DNA from: Cytauxzoon felis
Lineage: Eukaryota; Apicomplexa; Aconoidasida; Piroplasmida; Theileriidae
Direction of reading: 5' to 3'
Length of the DNA: 64,000 nucleotides
Assembly: GCA_020283715.1 (NCBI GenBank)
Contig: JAIQCW010000121.1
Location: 1 to 64,000 of the forward strand
Below, piece by piece: positions 47,201-57,703 of this stretch. A program made the translations under genes and the position numbers. Below the pieces are notes generated by a model. That model worked only from the letters and a program-made list of their open reading frames with translations. It was not told the origin of the DNA and made no database searches. The first letter of the stretch is position 1; each line of letters begins with the position of its first letter.

Positions 47201-47803
47201 AGTCCAATAACAGCAAGATATAACGACAGTTAAAGGAATGTATAGATCTCAATCCTATGTTAATATTATAAAGCATGTTAACACAGCCTGTATGTTAAAT
47301 GGCTAAAAAAAGATATAAGCACACCTAAATATTGGAGATTAGATAAATGGAGTCCATACTTCCAGCAAAACCATAGTCTTAAATTCAAGATGTAAAATGA
47401 TTTAATGAACTTGGTATCATCTTTATACTTATTTGCGATACAAGAAAACATATGTACACCTGTAGATATAATTAATATAATTGGTATCAAGATCTAGCTT
47501 ACATTCATAATTCGTCAGATGACGTCTAGTATATGCGATTAAATTGTTACATTTATTTAGTTGTGTATACACAGATAATTTAGTATTATCATTTAACGTA
47601 ATTTGAGATATCAACAACTCCCAACGGCTAATTAATGATGTAATTTTACCATCTTTAACCGCTTTACGAATCTTAAATGACGTATTAAAACCATAATACT
47701 TGGGCCTTTTGACCTTGGTATTAGACAAATCCGATTCAATTTTCACATCTTCAGCATTAAACTTTACATATTTTACATTGTTATTTATTAAATTTAAATC
47801 CAT
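44250..47803 (-). CDS. Large helical-repeat protein of unknown function with in-frame modular repeat
   Basis: About 1,150 residues. The first exon (47803 to about 47470) is basic (KYVKFNAEDVKIES; YYGFNTSFKIRKAVKDGKIT) and reads on through short introns (one near 47288-47324) into a long exon from 47276. The body is all-alpha, Leu/Ile/Asn rich, with armadillo/HEAT-like spacing. Residues roughly 150-290 of the long exon hold translated modular repeat: VADLREEEDEV, then NYLPLNGIATPRDRG and GADLREAEGEINREADGRT, that is two partial copies. After it comes a CxxC (LTCMKCLSSVDPLDDDDFY). The pattern of a conserved basic head and a huge helical body recalls URB1/Npa1-like ribosome factors, but I cannot support that beyond general shape. 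The first intron junction is uncertain. Confidence 0.5.
46494..46760 (-). repeat. Modular palindromic element, copy 12 (in frame in large protein)
   Basis: Arms GTCGTCCTGCCGTCAGCC and AGAGCCCTCTGCAAGAGA; inner modules CTTCCCTGAGATCAGCTCCG and CACGATCTCTGGGAGTGGC. A second partial module (CTCTCTGAGATCAGCTAC) follows at about 46812-46830. Translated on the minus strand. Confidence 0.85.
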
Positions 47804-48156
47804 TTGATTTTAAATACTATACATTTTTAATAAATTCTGAACCATTTGAGGGTATTTACTACATCAGTGATCCATCTAATTCCCCATCCATATTTAAAAA
47901 ATAAAGCATAGATTATAATTAGAAGTCTATCCATTTAAATATTTAAATTAAATGTATAATAATGTGATTTGAATTTTGGTATAATGTTTTTTGTAATGTT
48001 TATTTTCCGACGTAGACAATCACGATATGCGTCGTTTCTATATCTTCGATAATTTGGGTATAGGTTGAGATTTAAAGTGATATTTTAATATATAATAATG
48101 TTGTTAATTTAAATTTAAAATTTTATTTAAATGTGTAATTATTTGATTGTATAAAA
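47804..48156. other. Divergent intergenic region upstream of the membrane-protein gene
   Basis: AT-rich with no supported gene, repeat or RNA. Shared upstream region of the genes at 47803 (minus) and 48157 (plus). Confidence 0.5.
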
Positions 48157-49414
48157 ATGCCTGTATCGTATGGTAGTATATTTTATTGTGGTTTTATTAG
48201 ACAGAAGTTGAATGATTTGAAATTCAATTGGACTAGGAGGCGGTATTTATGGAGAGCGAGTTTATATTATAATCTTGTTAGCTGGGTATTAATTGTTGGT
48301 ATGTATATTTATTCAATAGATAATTTATTAATGTTATAGGTATCGTATTAACATTTCTATTTCATTATCTTGTCACAAAGTTTAACTTTTTTGTTAATTA
48401 TAGTTGTTCATCTAGAAGTATACGTATGATTAGTTGGTATATTGTTACTCTTATTGTTATGACTGGTGAGTTGATGAATTAGTAATAGTTTAATGTATGA
48501 ACATCGATAATTATATATGACATTGAATCTTTATCTGTAAACATCAAACCTCATTCAATCTTATGCATATATGAAATGTAAATATCATCTTCTTTTTATT
48601 AGGAATGTTGTTGATGGTATCGATATTTTTAGGTAGAATGTGTAATATGTTTTCAAATTATACATTAAGTCATTTCATGTCGACAGGTAAATGGTTAAAT
48701 GTATTTGGTTGTACTATAAAATGGTTTCCATGGCTATCAGCAATATTAATGTGTTTTTGGTTTATAATACAATTTTCTGGATTGATATGGATATTTGTAA
48801 ATTCACGTCAATGGTGTGAACATCGTTTTACAGAACCTGCAGTTAATGCTGTAAAAAATTGTCGTCTATTATTAAATGGTACATTACGTAAGTTTATATT
48901 TAGTAGAGAAAATTTTTTATATATATATCTTCAGCATGTAAAATTGATATTGGTGTATTAAAACATAAAGAAGTAAGAGAATGTAATCATCCAGGTTATT
49001 TAATAAGAAGAAAAATTATGTTACTTGCATTAAAAGATATAAATTCAAGATGTACATTAGAAGATGATGTAGTATGTAGAGCATTTAGAGATGTTTTATC
49101 AGAAAAACGTATGTTGATCATTAATATTTAATTTATATATAGATGTTTCATGGGATGTACCATCATTAAATGGATGTTTAGGTATATTACCTAATAAAAT
49201 GGATGAATATATAGATAAAAAAAATTCAAGTGATTTATATAAATATATACTACTCTTCAATATCACATGGTCAAGTGTTTATGTAGTTATCGTATGCTTC
49301 TTCTATTTTGTCAAAAGTGTTACCAATTTCGATGCCATCGTTTATCAACCAAAAGATCCATCCGAAAATATCATCATCAAAATTATAAGACCATTCACAC
49401 CATGGACCAATTAA
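48157..49414 (+). CDS. Multi-pass membrane protein, family unknown
   Basis: Five exons separated by introns at 48299-48339, about 48463-48601 (139 nt), about 48889-48934 and about 49110-49141. About 330 residues. Predicted membrane segments: ASLYYNLVSWVLIV then GIVLTFLFHYLV, MISWYIVTLIVMT, GMLLMVSIFLGRMC, WFPWLSAILMCFWFIIQFSG, and near the end NITWSSVYVVIVCFFYFVK. A large hydrophilic loop with conserved-looking Cys (SRQWCEHRF; DVVCRAFRDVL) lies between the fourth and last segments. It could be an endomembrane or plasma membrane protein; no transporter signature is recognised. The 3' end runs to within 35 bases of a modular repeat. Confidence 0.6.
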
Positions 49415-49448
49415 TTAAAACAATTACATTATACATGAAGTTTAACGT

Positions 49449-49895
49449 GGTCTTGCAGACAAATTCCCCATCTGAGGTCTTTCCACTAGGCGTGGAGCCT
49501 TCTCTATTTACTTGTCCCTCCGCTTCCCTGAGATCAGCTGCGGGTATTCCACCTGAGGTTATAAACCTTATTTCGACGAGATGTGACTAAAGTGGAGGTT
49601 TTCACTTAATTCAGGATATCTCAATGAATATAAATTGGAATGAAGTGAGGATAAATAAACTCAATACAATCATCAAATTCCTTTTCAATGAAGTATTAAC
49701 ATCAGAATTACATCCAATAGTCATTAAGATATTTCCATGAGTTTGTTAGGAAATTCAGGATTTCCTTCAATTTTTGGAGGTAAAAATATGTTAGTGATTG
49801 GTCCTCAAGTGGAATACCCGTAGCTGATCTCATGGAAGCAGAGGGGGAAGTAAATAGAAGAGCTGTCTGCAAGACGACCTCAGGTGGAACGGCGA
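49449..49895. repeat. Compound element, copy 13: inverted arms around R2 core
   Basis: Left half: GTCTTGCAGACAAATTCC, CCACTAGGCGTGGAGCC, CTTCCCTGAGATCAGCTGCG. Right half: GTGGAATACCCGTAGCTGAT, GAAGAGCTGTCTGCAAGACG, CCTCAGGTGGAACGGCGAGT. R2 core between (49560-49800). Fills most of the space between the membrane protein and PRP43. Confidence 0.8.
49560..49800 (+). repeat. R2 core, copy B
   Basis: Shares GGTTATAAACCT, TTCGACGAGATGTGACTAAA, GATATCTCAATGAATATAAA, CTCAATACAATCATCAAATT and CATCCAATAGTCATT with copy A (reverse complement) and copy C. Frame broken by stops after the FNE block. Confidence 0.75.
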
Positions 49896-50104
49896 GTGGA
49901 AGATAAGGTTATAATGGAAGCCATTATTGATGGAGATTAAGCATTCTATTGAAATTATGATGGAAGATTGTATCTGAATAAATAAATACATAATGGATGG
50001 AGGGTGTACATCACATGTTAACTTTTTATTATAATAATTTCATTCAAGATATATAACCAATTTTGTATATATAAATTTTTTCTTGATGTATAACCTTTAT
50101 CCGG

Positions 50105-52237
50105 ATGGATAACGGTGTTAAAAAGAGGCGTATAGAACTTACCGAACCTCTCAATGAAGAGGAGGTGAAGATTAATAAATGGACAAATGTACCATACTCA
50201 TCGAATTATTATAAACTATTAGAACAGCGTAAAAAATTACCAGCATGGCAGGCACGTAGGAATTTTGTAAAATTGTTGAAGCGTAATCAAGTGTTGCTAT
50301 TGGTTGGTGAAACAGGTAGTGGTAAGACGACACAGATATCGCAATTTGCATTAGAGAGTGGTATATCTAATAATTTAATGGTAGGTGTAACCCAACCAAG
50401 GAGAGTGGCTGCAATATCGATAGCAAGGCGGGTATCAGAGGAGATGGATGTGAATATGGGAGATATCGTTGGTTATACCATAAGATTTGAAGATTGTACC
50501 AATAATAATACAAAATTAAAATTTATGACTGATGGTATGTTATTAAAAGAGGCAATGATGGATAAATCGTTGTCCAATTATGGCATCATCATATTGGATG
50601 AAGCTCATGAGAGGACCATCTCAACGGACGTATTGTTTGGTGTAATTAAGGACATTTTAACTTGTAGAAGTGATTTAAAATTGGTTATAATGTCTGCTAC
50701 ATTAGATTCTAAAAAATTCCAGCTGTATTTCAATAATTGTGACCTGTTGAAGATACCTGGTACTATACACCCAGTAGAGATCTATTATACTAAAGCCCCT
50801 GAGTCTGATTATTTAAAGGCTTCTATCCGTACTGTATTGAATATCCATTATAACCAACCTAAAGGTGATATTTTATTGTTCCTTACGGGTGAAGATGAGA
50901 TTGAAACGGCTAAACTTGAAATTGAATCTGCTATTAAAGATCGAGAAGATCGTATGTCGTATAGTGACCATGGAGAGCATGGTGAGGTCAATGGTTATGA
51001 TGCTGATAACAACCCTCGACCTACATCTCTAGTCGCTCTACCCCTATATTCCTCTTTACCTATCCTTCAACAACAAAAAGTATTTGAAATGTTACCCGAC
51101 AATTGTAGAAAGTGTGTAATAGCTACCAATATAGCTGAGACTTCAATTACTATTGATGGTATTGTATATGTTATTGATCCAGGATTTTCTAAACAAAAGG
51201 TTTATAATCCACGTACTAGAGTAGAGTCATTGCTAATATCACCCATAAGTAAAGCATCTGCTAAACAGAGAGCTGGTAGGGCCGGTAGGACTAAACCTGG
51301 TAAATGCTATAGATTATATACAGAACTTTCATATAATAATGAGCTGATACAACAAACATATCCTGAGATATTAAGATGTAATTTAACAAGTATTGTATTA
51401 AATCTAAAGAAATTAGGCATTGATGATCTCGTACATTTTGATTTTATCGACCCTCCAGCACCTGAAACTATGATGAGAGCATTAGAAGAATTGAATTATT
51501 TAAATGCCTTAAATGATGATGGTGATCTTACAGATGTTGGTAACTTAATGGGAGAATTCCCTCTAGATCCACAACTTTCTAAAGTCTTAGTCTCATCTAT
51601 CAATTATAATACCACTAGTGATATTTTATCCATCATCTCTATGCTGTCATGTAATAATGTCTTTCTAAGACCTAAAGACTCAGCCAAACAAGCCGATTTA
51701 GCCAAAAGTAAACTCGCTATACAAGATGGTGATCATTTAACACTACTCAATACATATAATAATTTCTATGCCAAACATGTACAAGGTAATAATATCGCTA
51801 AAGATTATTGTAATACTAACTTTATAAACTATAAATCAATCTCATCCGCCATCAATATCAGAGAACAATTACTAAAAATCATCAATAAAATAAAACTGAT
51901 TGAAAATGTGGGGCAAGGGAAATGTGGGGGTAGTGATGAAATAATAATGACATTATTATGTGGATATTTTCAACAAGTAGCATATAGATCAATAAATGGA
52001 AATTATTTAACAATAAAAAATTCACAGCCAGTATTATTACATCCATCAACAACATTAACAAGTGCACCACAATGGGTAATATATCATGAATATATACAAA
52101 CAACAAAACATTTCATAAGAACAGTAACCAAAATTGATGGGAAATGGTTAATCAATATCGCACCAAATTATTTCAATACTAATGATATCACAAATAATGA
52201 AATCAAACAAGCAATCAATAGACTATACCATAAATAA
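50105..52237 (+). CDS. PRP43: DEAH-box RNA helicase DHX15/Prp43
   Basis: 710 residues, single exon, the normal length for the family. Helicase motifs in order: I GETGSGKTTQ, Ia TQPRRVAAISIARRVSEEM, II DEAHERT, III MSATLD, V IATNIAETSITIDGIVYVID and VI QRAGRAGRTKPGKCYRLY. The HA2/OB region follows (LNYLNALNDDGDLTDVGNLM; GKCGGSDEIIMTLLCGYFQQ; KTHFIR-type end). The region between the RecA lobes and the OB domain tracks Prp43/DHX15 rather than Prp2, Prp16 or Prp22, which carry long N-terminal extensions absent here (the head is only about 55 residues). It releases the intron lariat and acts in ribosome biogenesis, usually with G-patch partners. No repeat element interrupts it. Confidence 0.93.
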   Translation: MDNGVKKRRIELTEPLNEEEVKINKWTNVPYSSNYYKLLEQRKKLPAWQARRNFVKLLKRNQVLLLVGETGSGKTTQISQFALESGISNNLMVGVTQPRRVAAISIARRVSEEMDVNMGDIVGYTIRFEDCTNNNTKLKFMTDGMLLKEAMMDKSLSNYGIIILDEAHERTISTDVLFGVIKDILTCRSDLKLVIMSATLDSKKFQLYFNNCDLLKIPGTIHPVEIYYTKAPESDYLKASIRTVLNIHYNQPKGDILLFLTGEDEIETAKLEIESAIKDREDRMSYSDHGEHGEVNGYDADNNPRPTSLVALPLYSSLPILQQQKVFEMLPDNCRKCVIATNIAETSITIDGIVYVIDPGFSKQKVYNPRTRVESLLISPISKASAKQRAGRAGRTKPGKCYRLYTELSYNNELIQQTYPEILRCNLTSIVLNLKKLGIDDLVHFDFIDPPAPETMMRALEELNYLNALNDDGDLTDVGNLMGEFPLDPQLSKVLVSSINYNTTSDILSIISMLSCNNVFLRPKDSAKQADLAKSKLAIQDGDHLTLLNTYNNFYAKHVQGNNIAKDYCNTNFINYKSISSAINIREQLLKIINKIKLIENVGQGKCGGSDEIIMTLLCGYFQQVAYRSINGNYLTIKNSQPVLLHPSTTLTSAPQWVIYHEYIQTTKHFIRTVTKIDGKWLINIAPNYFNTNDITNNEIKQAINRLYHK

Positions 52238-52289
52238 TTTATTAACTCATTTACATAAACTAAGCTCTACCTTACACCTTAAGTCTCAT

Positions 52290-52530
52290 TCGAGGTACAA
52301 TCCGACTTTTCACCTCCCGCCTCTTCTTCCACTAGGCGTGGCGCCTCTTCTAATTACCTCCCCCTCCGCTTCCCTGAGATCAGCTACGGGTAATCCACTT
52401 GAGGTTACATTCTCACTACCTTCACCACCGCCACGATCTCCGGGAGTGGCTTTACTCATTAGAGATGAATAAATAGAAGTGGCCTCCACGGCGAGTGGAA
52501 GAAGAGTTGGATTGGACCTCGAGTGGAGCG
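52290..52530 (-). repeat. Modular palindromic element, copy 14 (3' of PRP43)
   Basis: Left arm CCACTAGGCGTGGCGCCTC, right arm GGCCTCCACGGCGAGTGGAA (different types). Inner modules intact. A further single module (GCCAGCTCCCGGAGATCGCT) lies at 52577-52612. Confidence 0.85.
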
Positions 52531-52751
52531 AGGAATTTTCTTCACAAAAATTTTCTCCGCCAAGGCGGACGTATTGCTCCCCCGCCAGCTCCCGGAGATC
52601 GCTTACGGGTATATTGTAAATAATATATAATTAATTATTCAAATAGATTAAAATTATAATGCCTAAGGGCATAAAAGAGTACATTAAAATGATATTAAAA
52701 TATTAAAACTACATTAAAATCTCGGGGAGTTCCTCGTGTATACAACTCCTT

Positions 52752-54107
52752 CTACATTAACGTTCTTCCTCGAACATCTACATTAAATGCGTTTAATAAG
52801 TTCTTTTTCGCTAATTTGAACGCGGAGCTGAGCCAGAATTTGAACCCTCTATATCTCGTGTATCCTTCAGTTGGCCAATTCTCCTTATCAATCTTTCTAT
52901 ATGTTTGAAGGTATCCATCTCCCAAGAAACCGGTATAGCTTAGTATGGCAAGTGATATAATAAATACAAATGTTATAACATCACCATTAGGCTTTTCACC
53001 TTGCCTACCTACTCCACCCACGCTCACTGCCTTCAGACCTTCTTGTACAGTTACAAATGATACAGTCATGAAGCCAACTAATGCTGAATTACCGATTATC
53101 AATTTACCTAAGAATGAATCTGGGTAGTGTAGGATAGTATAACAGGTGTAAACACAAAAGAGAGCATAGGCTTCAATGATCCAACAGGCGTTCCATCCTT
53201 TGTTAGTATCCCATTTGTCGCCTGGTCCCTTTCCTTGTTGATCCAATATACATATTATCAAAGCTGGCATAGGATGTACAATCAAATTTATTATCTCAAT
53301 ATTGTATGCTGTACCAGAATCTGCCAATAGGAAGGGAGCAATACCAGGGTAGACACAGTAGAAAGCACCTAGAGAGAATACGGTAAGGATGAATGGAGAC
53401 CATGTCATTCCATGACTTAGAGCATCTGATAATTCAGTATTACCACTGCCATTACCTGAGTCTCCAGATCCACCATTAAAATGACAGAGGCCACAATTTA
53501 CACTCCATGACACTGCGGTTATAAACATCAGAACACAGTTTGCAACACATTGACCATAGATAATCCAGTAATCTACATCCTGTAGGAGGTACTTATCAGC
53601 AAAATAAAGGAACACCTTATGATATACAGCAACAAAAACAGATGATAAAGGCATACCAGCACCGAAGTATGTTACTGCATCCGGTTCTACAGTATTAGAA
53701 AATGTTACATTCAGACCGACTAGAAAGTAATGAGCTACAATTGTCCACAAATAGAGGTTAGGATCACCTAGATCACCCCCAAAGGTAAAAATGTATAAGG
53801 TAGTTATTGCAAATACAAGCATTAACCAATTGGTGATAAATGATAATACGGCCCTACCCTCTGGACATTTCATAATCGCAGTAATTGTATTTGATACAGC
53901 AAATCCAGCAAGTCCTCCTAATTCAATAGGATTATGGAATAGTTTAATGAATACACCCAGTTTACTGACAGGAAGATGATATCTACCAAGGGCATATTTA
54001 GCACATGCTAATGCCAACCTCAATGGTAATACCATTATAAATCCCACGAAAAACATTGAAGTCTCGTTTAAAGCTTTGTATTTATCATTAGCAGCCGAAG
54101 AAGCCAT
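52752..54107 (-). CDS. Multi-pass membrane protein, Tpr-like family candidate
   Basis: 451 residues, no intron, noticeably less AT-biased than its neighbours. About 10-11 hydrophobic segments, for example FFVGFIMVLPLRLALA, LGGLAGFAVSNTITAI, WLMLVFAITTLYIFTF, LYLWTIVAHYFLVGLNV, GQCVANCVLMFITAVSW, FILTVFSLGAFYCVYPGIAP, LIVHPMPALIICIL, WIIEAYALFCVYTCYTIL and VITFVFIISLAILSYTGFL. One extracellular-type Gly/Ser/Asn loop lies in the middle. Arrangement and motif style resemble the multi-pass Tpr/Tar families of Theileria, but this is a recollection of family appearance, not a verified match; a nucleoside-transporter-like fold is another option. The start at 54107 (MASSAANDKYK) was chosen over an upstream TTG. 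Confidence 0.45.
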   Translation of the reverse strand: MASSAANDKYKALNETSMFFVGFIMVLPLRLALACAKYALGRYHLPVSKLGVFIKLFHNPIELGGLAGFAVSNTITAIMKCPEGRAVLSFITNWLMLVFAITTLYIFTFGGDLGDPNLYLWTIVAHYFLVGLNVTFSNTVEPDAVTYFGAGMPLSSVFVAVYHKVFLYFADKYLLQDVDYWIIYGQCVANCVLMFITAVSWSVNCGLCHFNGGSGDSGNGSGNTELSDALSHGMTWSPFILTVFSLGAFYCVYPGIAPFLLADSGTAYNIEIINLIVHPMPALIICILDQQGKGPGDKWDTNKGWNACWIIEAYALFCVYTCYTILHYPDSFLGKLIIGNSALVGFMTVSFVTVQEGLKAVSVGGVGRQGEKPNGDVITFVFIISLAILSYTGFLGDGYLQTYRKIDKENWPTEGYTRYRGFKFWLSSAFKLAKKNLLNAFNVDVRGRTLM

Positions 54108-55528
54108 TTTGAAGTATGTGTATATCAATGAAATCTTCAAGTAATTAAAGCCTATTTAAAATTACAGAAAACAAACGTTGCGATAAATGAGATTATAGTA
54201 CAGAAAACATTGCGATATTTGTTGATTGTGCTACATTCTTGCTCAAATGTGCATTTATCATTGAGGATATTTACACATCATATTCGGTCATTTTTACACA
54301 TTTCATAAATTTAGGGATGATGTATCATGATGTGTTGAGTATAATTAACCTTAATATACTACAAATTCATATTGGATATTGATATTACTTTACATTTCGT
54401 TATTATCGTCCTTCCACCTAGTATCCCAGATGTGGCCTTAGTGATTCCTCCATACTAGAAATACCCAATTTGATGAAGTTCATTCTATTCTTCAGTTAAA
54501 TTAATCATTTATAGACAATCCACCTGATGTAAATAATTGAGAATACGTGTATATGGTTTAGGATTTAATGATAGAAGAGTATAAATATCCATTTCATCAT
54601 GAACCAGTATTCCAGTAACATCATCTCTGGAATGATAAAAATTACAAGACATATGGAAGTTTGGCGATTATTACGGCATTTTTATGATTTATATTAATTT
54701 GTATAACCATAGTTTCTATATGAATATCCATTAATCCCAGTATCCACATCATTCATCTTTGACAAGTGGGTCCATTGATTGGTTACACTTTATACCTCCA
54801 TAATATAATCTTATAATATCACCATAGTCTTTTGGTGTGGATCCACCTGAAGTACAATCACTATCTTCATCATTAGTCATGGTGGCTTCTTATATTTATC
54901 ACCGATTCCCATTTTTGGCAACATTGTTCATGGTACATGGTAAGGTACTATGTGTTATCACCACCACTATCAGGTTTATGAGTTTTAGCACCATATTTCT
55001 TAGTAATTATACATACATAGTGAAGTTAAAAAACACCATCAACCTTTGGTTATAGGGATAATAAACACCATTTCCCCCTATTTTATCGTTTCATTTGATG
55101 ATTCTCCATGACAATAATATATACATCTATATTAATACAATTGAAGGATGATATATAGTTATAGGAAGATATATAAGTAGTAATATAAATAATTAATATA
55201 ATATATATACTATAAAACTATTAACATGATGTAGAGTGTACCACCTATATAGGATAGTAATAGATTTATATAAATAATTACATTTCATAAAATTAATACA
55301 ATACTAAACTTCAGTTGTAAATAGTATTATATATTAATTATAGTTAAATTAATTTTATGTTATTATAGTATTGACCTCAAGTGGAACCCGTAGCTGATCT
55401 CAGGGAAGCGGAGGGGGAGGTAATTAAAAGAGGCTCCACGCCTAGTGGAAAGGAGAGTATGAATGTAACATTGGGCGTATTACAACGTATTATATATATG
55501 AATTTAAATCTACATTAAATTAAGATAC
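54108..55528. other. 1.4-kb intergenic region with a half element
   Basis: Very AT-rich, stop codons frequent in all frames, apart from the half element at 55374-55465. Around 54836-54900 a stretch (GATCCACCTGAAGTACAATC, then CATGGTGGCTTCTTATATTT) looks like a badly decayed left arm. No gene supported. Confidence 0.5.
55374..55465 (+). repeat. Half element, copy 15
   Basis: Only the right half is present: GACCTCAAGTGGAACCCGTA, GCTGATCTCAGGGAAGCGGA, then GAGGCTCCACGCCTAGTGGA. It starts abruptly after AT-rich sequence and lies just past the 3' end of the FAINT gene. Confidence 0.8.
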
Positions 55529-57703
55529 CTATTTGGTATAACAAATTACAAAAATTTTCTCGGAGATTCTCCATTCTCCTTTAATGACAGTATCTAAATA
55601 GCATTTTGTGAGAGATTCTCTGAAGCATTCCTCCCACCCATATAATAATGAGTACTTGTAATATATAACCTCGGACTTTTGAGGATTTACATCAATTACA
55701 AATATTACAATGAGTTCAAGGTCATTAGCGTTAACGAGTGCTACTACAGCATATTTATTATTCTTGTATCTCTTCCATAACATCTCATTACGTTGTGAAT
55801 CATAGACAGAGTCGAGTATGTATCCATCTTTCGGTCTACATGTGTTAATAGTTGATGAATAATTTGAGTATTGTTTAACCTTAACTTCTAACCCTTCAGT
55901 CTCGTGATTGTAAATGTCTAGTGTAATTGGCTTCAAATCTTTGAAGTGATCATCGATACCACATCTACCATATGGGAGTTCATCATCTAAAGGTTCACCG
56001 ACAATTTCCATCACTCGGCTGTAATCCGAGTAATCAATGATACCCCCAATGGTATCAAATGTAAATTTAAATTCATTCCACATATATACGAAGTTCTCAT
56101 AATTGAATTTATTACATTCAAAATCTCTACTACAATGGTAGAAACCAGGGAGGATTGAGGAGGTTTTATCATTGAGGATGGAGAGTACCATTAAATCATT
56201 CCCATTTTTACTAAAGATATCAATGATCTTACAATGTTCATCCATATTCTCAGATTCCCATAATACTAAATCACCATACTTTACTTTAACAGCACGATGA
56301 GGAGTTATGAATGCTATAGTATGTGTAGTCTCACCATATGTTCTCTTTACATGACATGATTGATCCAACAAGAGTACATCAATCTCTATATCCTCAACCT
56401 CAGGTACTATTAAATCATCGTCTTCATATAACCGTTTATGTAACGTCTCAGTAATAGTTAATGGAGCTTCATCAATCAATGAGAAACCCGCCATCTCGGC
56501 CTCCAGTAATTCAATTTTCGCTCTTCTTTCAGCTTCTGCCATCTCTCTAACTTTCATTTCCTCATCTTCAATCTCTTCCACCTCATCGATTTCGACTTCA
56601 GGCACAATATCTTCCTCCTCTTCTTGTACTTCTTCTATGCTCTCTTCTACCTCCTCGATATCAGGTTCAATATCTTCTCCACTAGGCGTGGTGCCTTCTT
56701 CAATTACTTCGCCTTCCTCCTCCCCGAGATCGGCTTCAAGTTCAATAACCTCTTTGTCAACTCTTTCTTCCAGAGTTTTTTGTTCCTGGAGTTCGGCCAA
56801 TTGTTTCATCTCTTCTTCACTGACTTCGATTCCCTGTGTCCAAGCAGTTGTATCTTCTATTACTCCCTGTTCATCTTTTTCCTCTTCATCGACATCAGTA
56901 GATGAAATCAAAGTTGCTTTTTTTGTAATATCAGCATCATCGCGGCCTGATACAGTGTATTTAGTTTTTCCCGGATGTATTCTGTAGGTAATAGTTGCTG
57001 GAGCACATTTACGTTTAGGATCCTTGAAAATTAGTGAAACGAGTGTATCATCAGATATGGAAAGTCTAACTTCACTTGGCATTAAATAAGATCCAGTAAG
57101 TTGCCATATAATTCCTCCTTTCGCGGTAACTAACAAAATAACATAACCCTGTCGTGGAAAAAACCTAAAGGTCCACGTATCACCAACGTTGGAGCATTTA
57201 ACATCAACAGCTTCATTACTAGTCCTATTATTAAGGTCAAGGTCCAAAAATTTTGGACATTTCAAACAATTCCCTTCATAAATGTTCGTCAACAGTATTT
57301 TAAAGTCAACTTTGTAAAAGTCTCTTAATGATCTCTTCCATCCTACACGATGATATCTAATGTAATAATTATAATTGGTAACATTATAAGTATAATTGTT
57401 TTCATATATTATTTCAACAATTGTAGGCTCATCAACACCTTTGAAATATAAAACATTCACCCCTTTAAAAACTTCAGACTCATAAGGTTTATAAATCATA
57501 TGCTCATTATCTTTAACTTTTTGACAACGACAACCACTTTTAGTGGTAATGTTATATTTAATGATATCACCACTTTGAATTTTCTTTACTTGAAGATAAT
57601 TTGTACTATTTTTCGTATTTAAATCAATATTCACGAATTTGATATTATCTCCCTTGATTTGACATGTCCATAATACTACAATGAAGAATGGAAAAATGTA
57701 CAT
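55529..57703 (-). CDS. Secreted FAINT (DUF529)-domain protein
   Basis: 724 residues, single exon. A signal peptide opens it (MYIFPFFIVVLWTCQIKG). At least three FAINT-type modules are visible, with the pattern of an LDL/LDI strand, an aromatic G-Y turn and a late (I/V)W: FLDLDLNNRTSN ... RQGYVILLV ... GGIIWQL (residues about 150-215); EIDVLLLDQS ... LVLWESENM (about 445-490); and ITLDIYNHETE ... KDGYILDSV ... MLWKRYKN (about 600-660). Between the first and second modules is a 170-residue acidic linker (EEEEEDI; EVEEIEDEEM), which contains an in-frame piece of the modular repeat (EADLGEEEGEVIEEGTTPSG). FAINT proteins are a piroplasm-specific secreted family implicated in host-cell interaction. 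Function of this member unknown. Confidence 0.78.
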   Translation of the reverse strand: MYIFPFFIVVLWTCQIKGDNIKFVNIDLNTKNSTNYLQVKKIQSGDIIKYNITTKSGCRCQKVKDNEHMIYKPYESEVFKGVNVLYFKGVDEPTIVEIIYENNYTYNVTNYNYYIRYHRVGWKRSLRDFYKVDFKILLTNIYEGNCLKCPKFLDLDLNNRTSNEAVDVKCSNVGDTWTFRFFPRQGYVILLVTAKGGIIWQLTGSYLMPSEVRLSISDDTLVSLIFKDPKRKCAPATITYRIHPGKTKYTVSGRDDADITKKATLISSTDVDEEEKDEQGVIEDTTAWTQGIEVSEEEMKQLAELQEQKTLEERVDKEVIELEADLGEEEGEVIEEGTTPSGEDIEPDIEEVEESIEEVQEEEEDIVPEVEIDEVEEIEDEEMKVREMAEAERRAKIELLEAEMAGFSLIDEAPLTITETLHKRLYEDDDLIVPEVEDIEIDVLLLDQSCHVKRTYGETTHTIAFITPHRAVKVKYGDLVLWESENMDEHCKIIDIFSKNGNDLMVLSILNDKTSSILPGFYHCSRDFECNKFNYENFVYMWNEFKFTFDTIGGIIDYSDYSRVMEIVGEPLDDELPYGRCGIDDHFKDLKPITLDIYNHETEGLEVKVKQYSNYSSTINTCRPKDGYILDSVYDSQRNEMLWKRYKNNKYAVVALVNANDLELIVIFVIDVNPQKSEVIYYKYSLLYGWEECFRESLTKCYLDTVIKGEWRISEKIFVICYTK
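56686..56748 (-). repeat. Element fragment, copy 16 (in frame in FAINT protein)
   Basis: CCACTAGGCGTGGTGCCTTC, AATTACTTCGCCTTCCTCC and CCCCGAGATCGGCTTCAAG match a left half with substitutions that turn the encoded ADLREAEGEV into ADLGEEEGEV, in keeping with the acidic linker around it. Confidence 0.7.
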
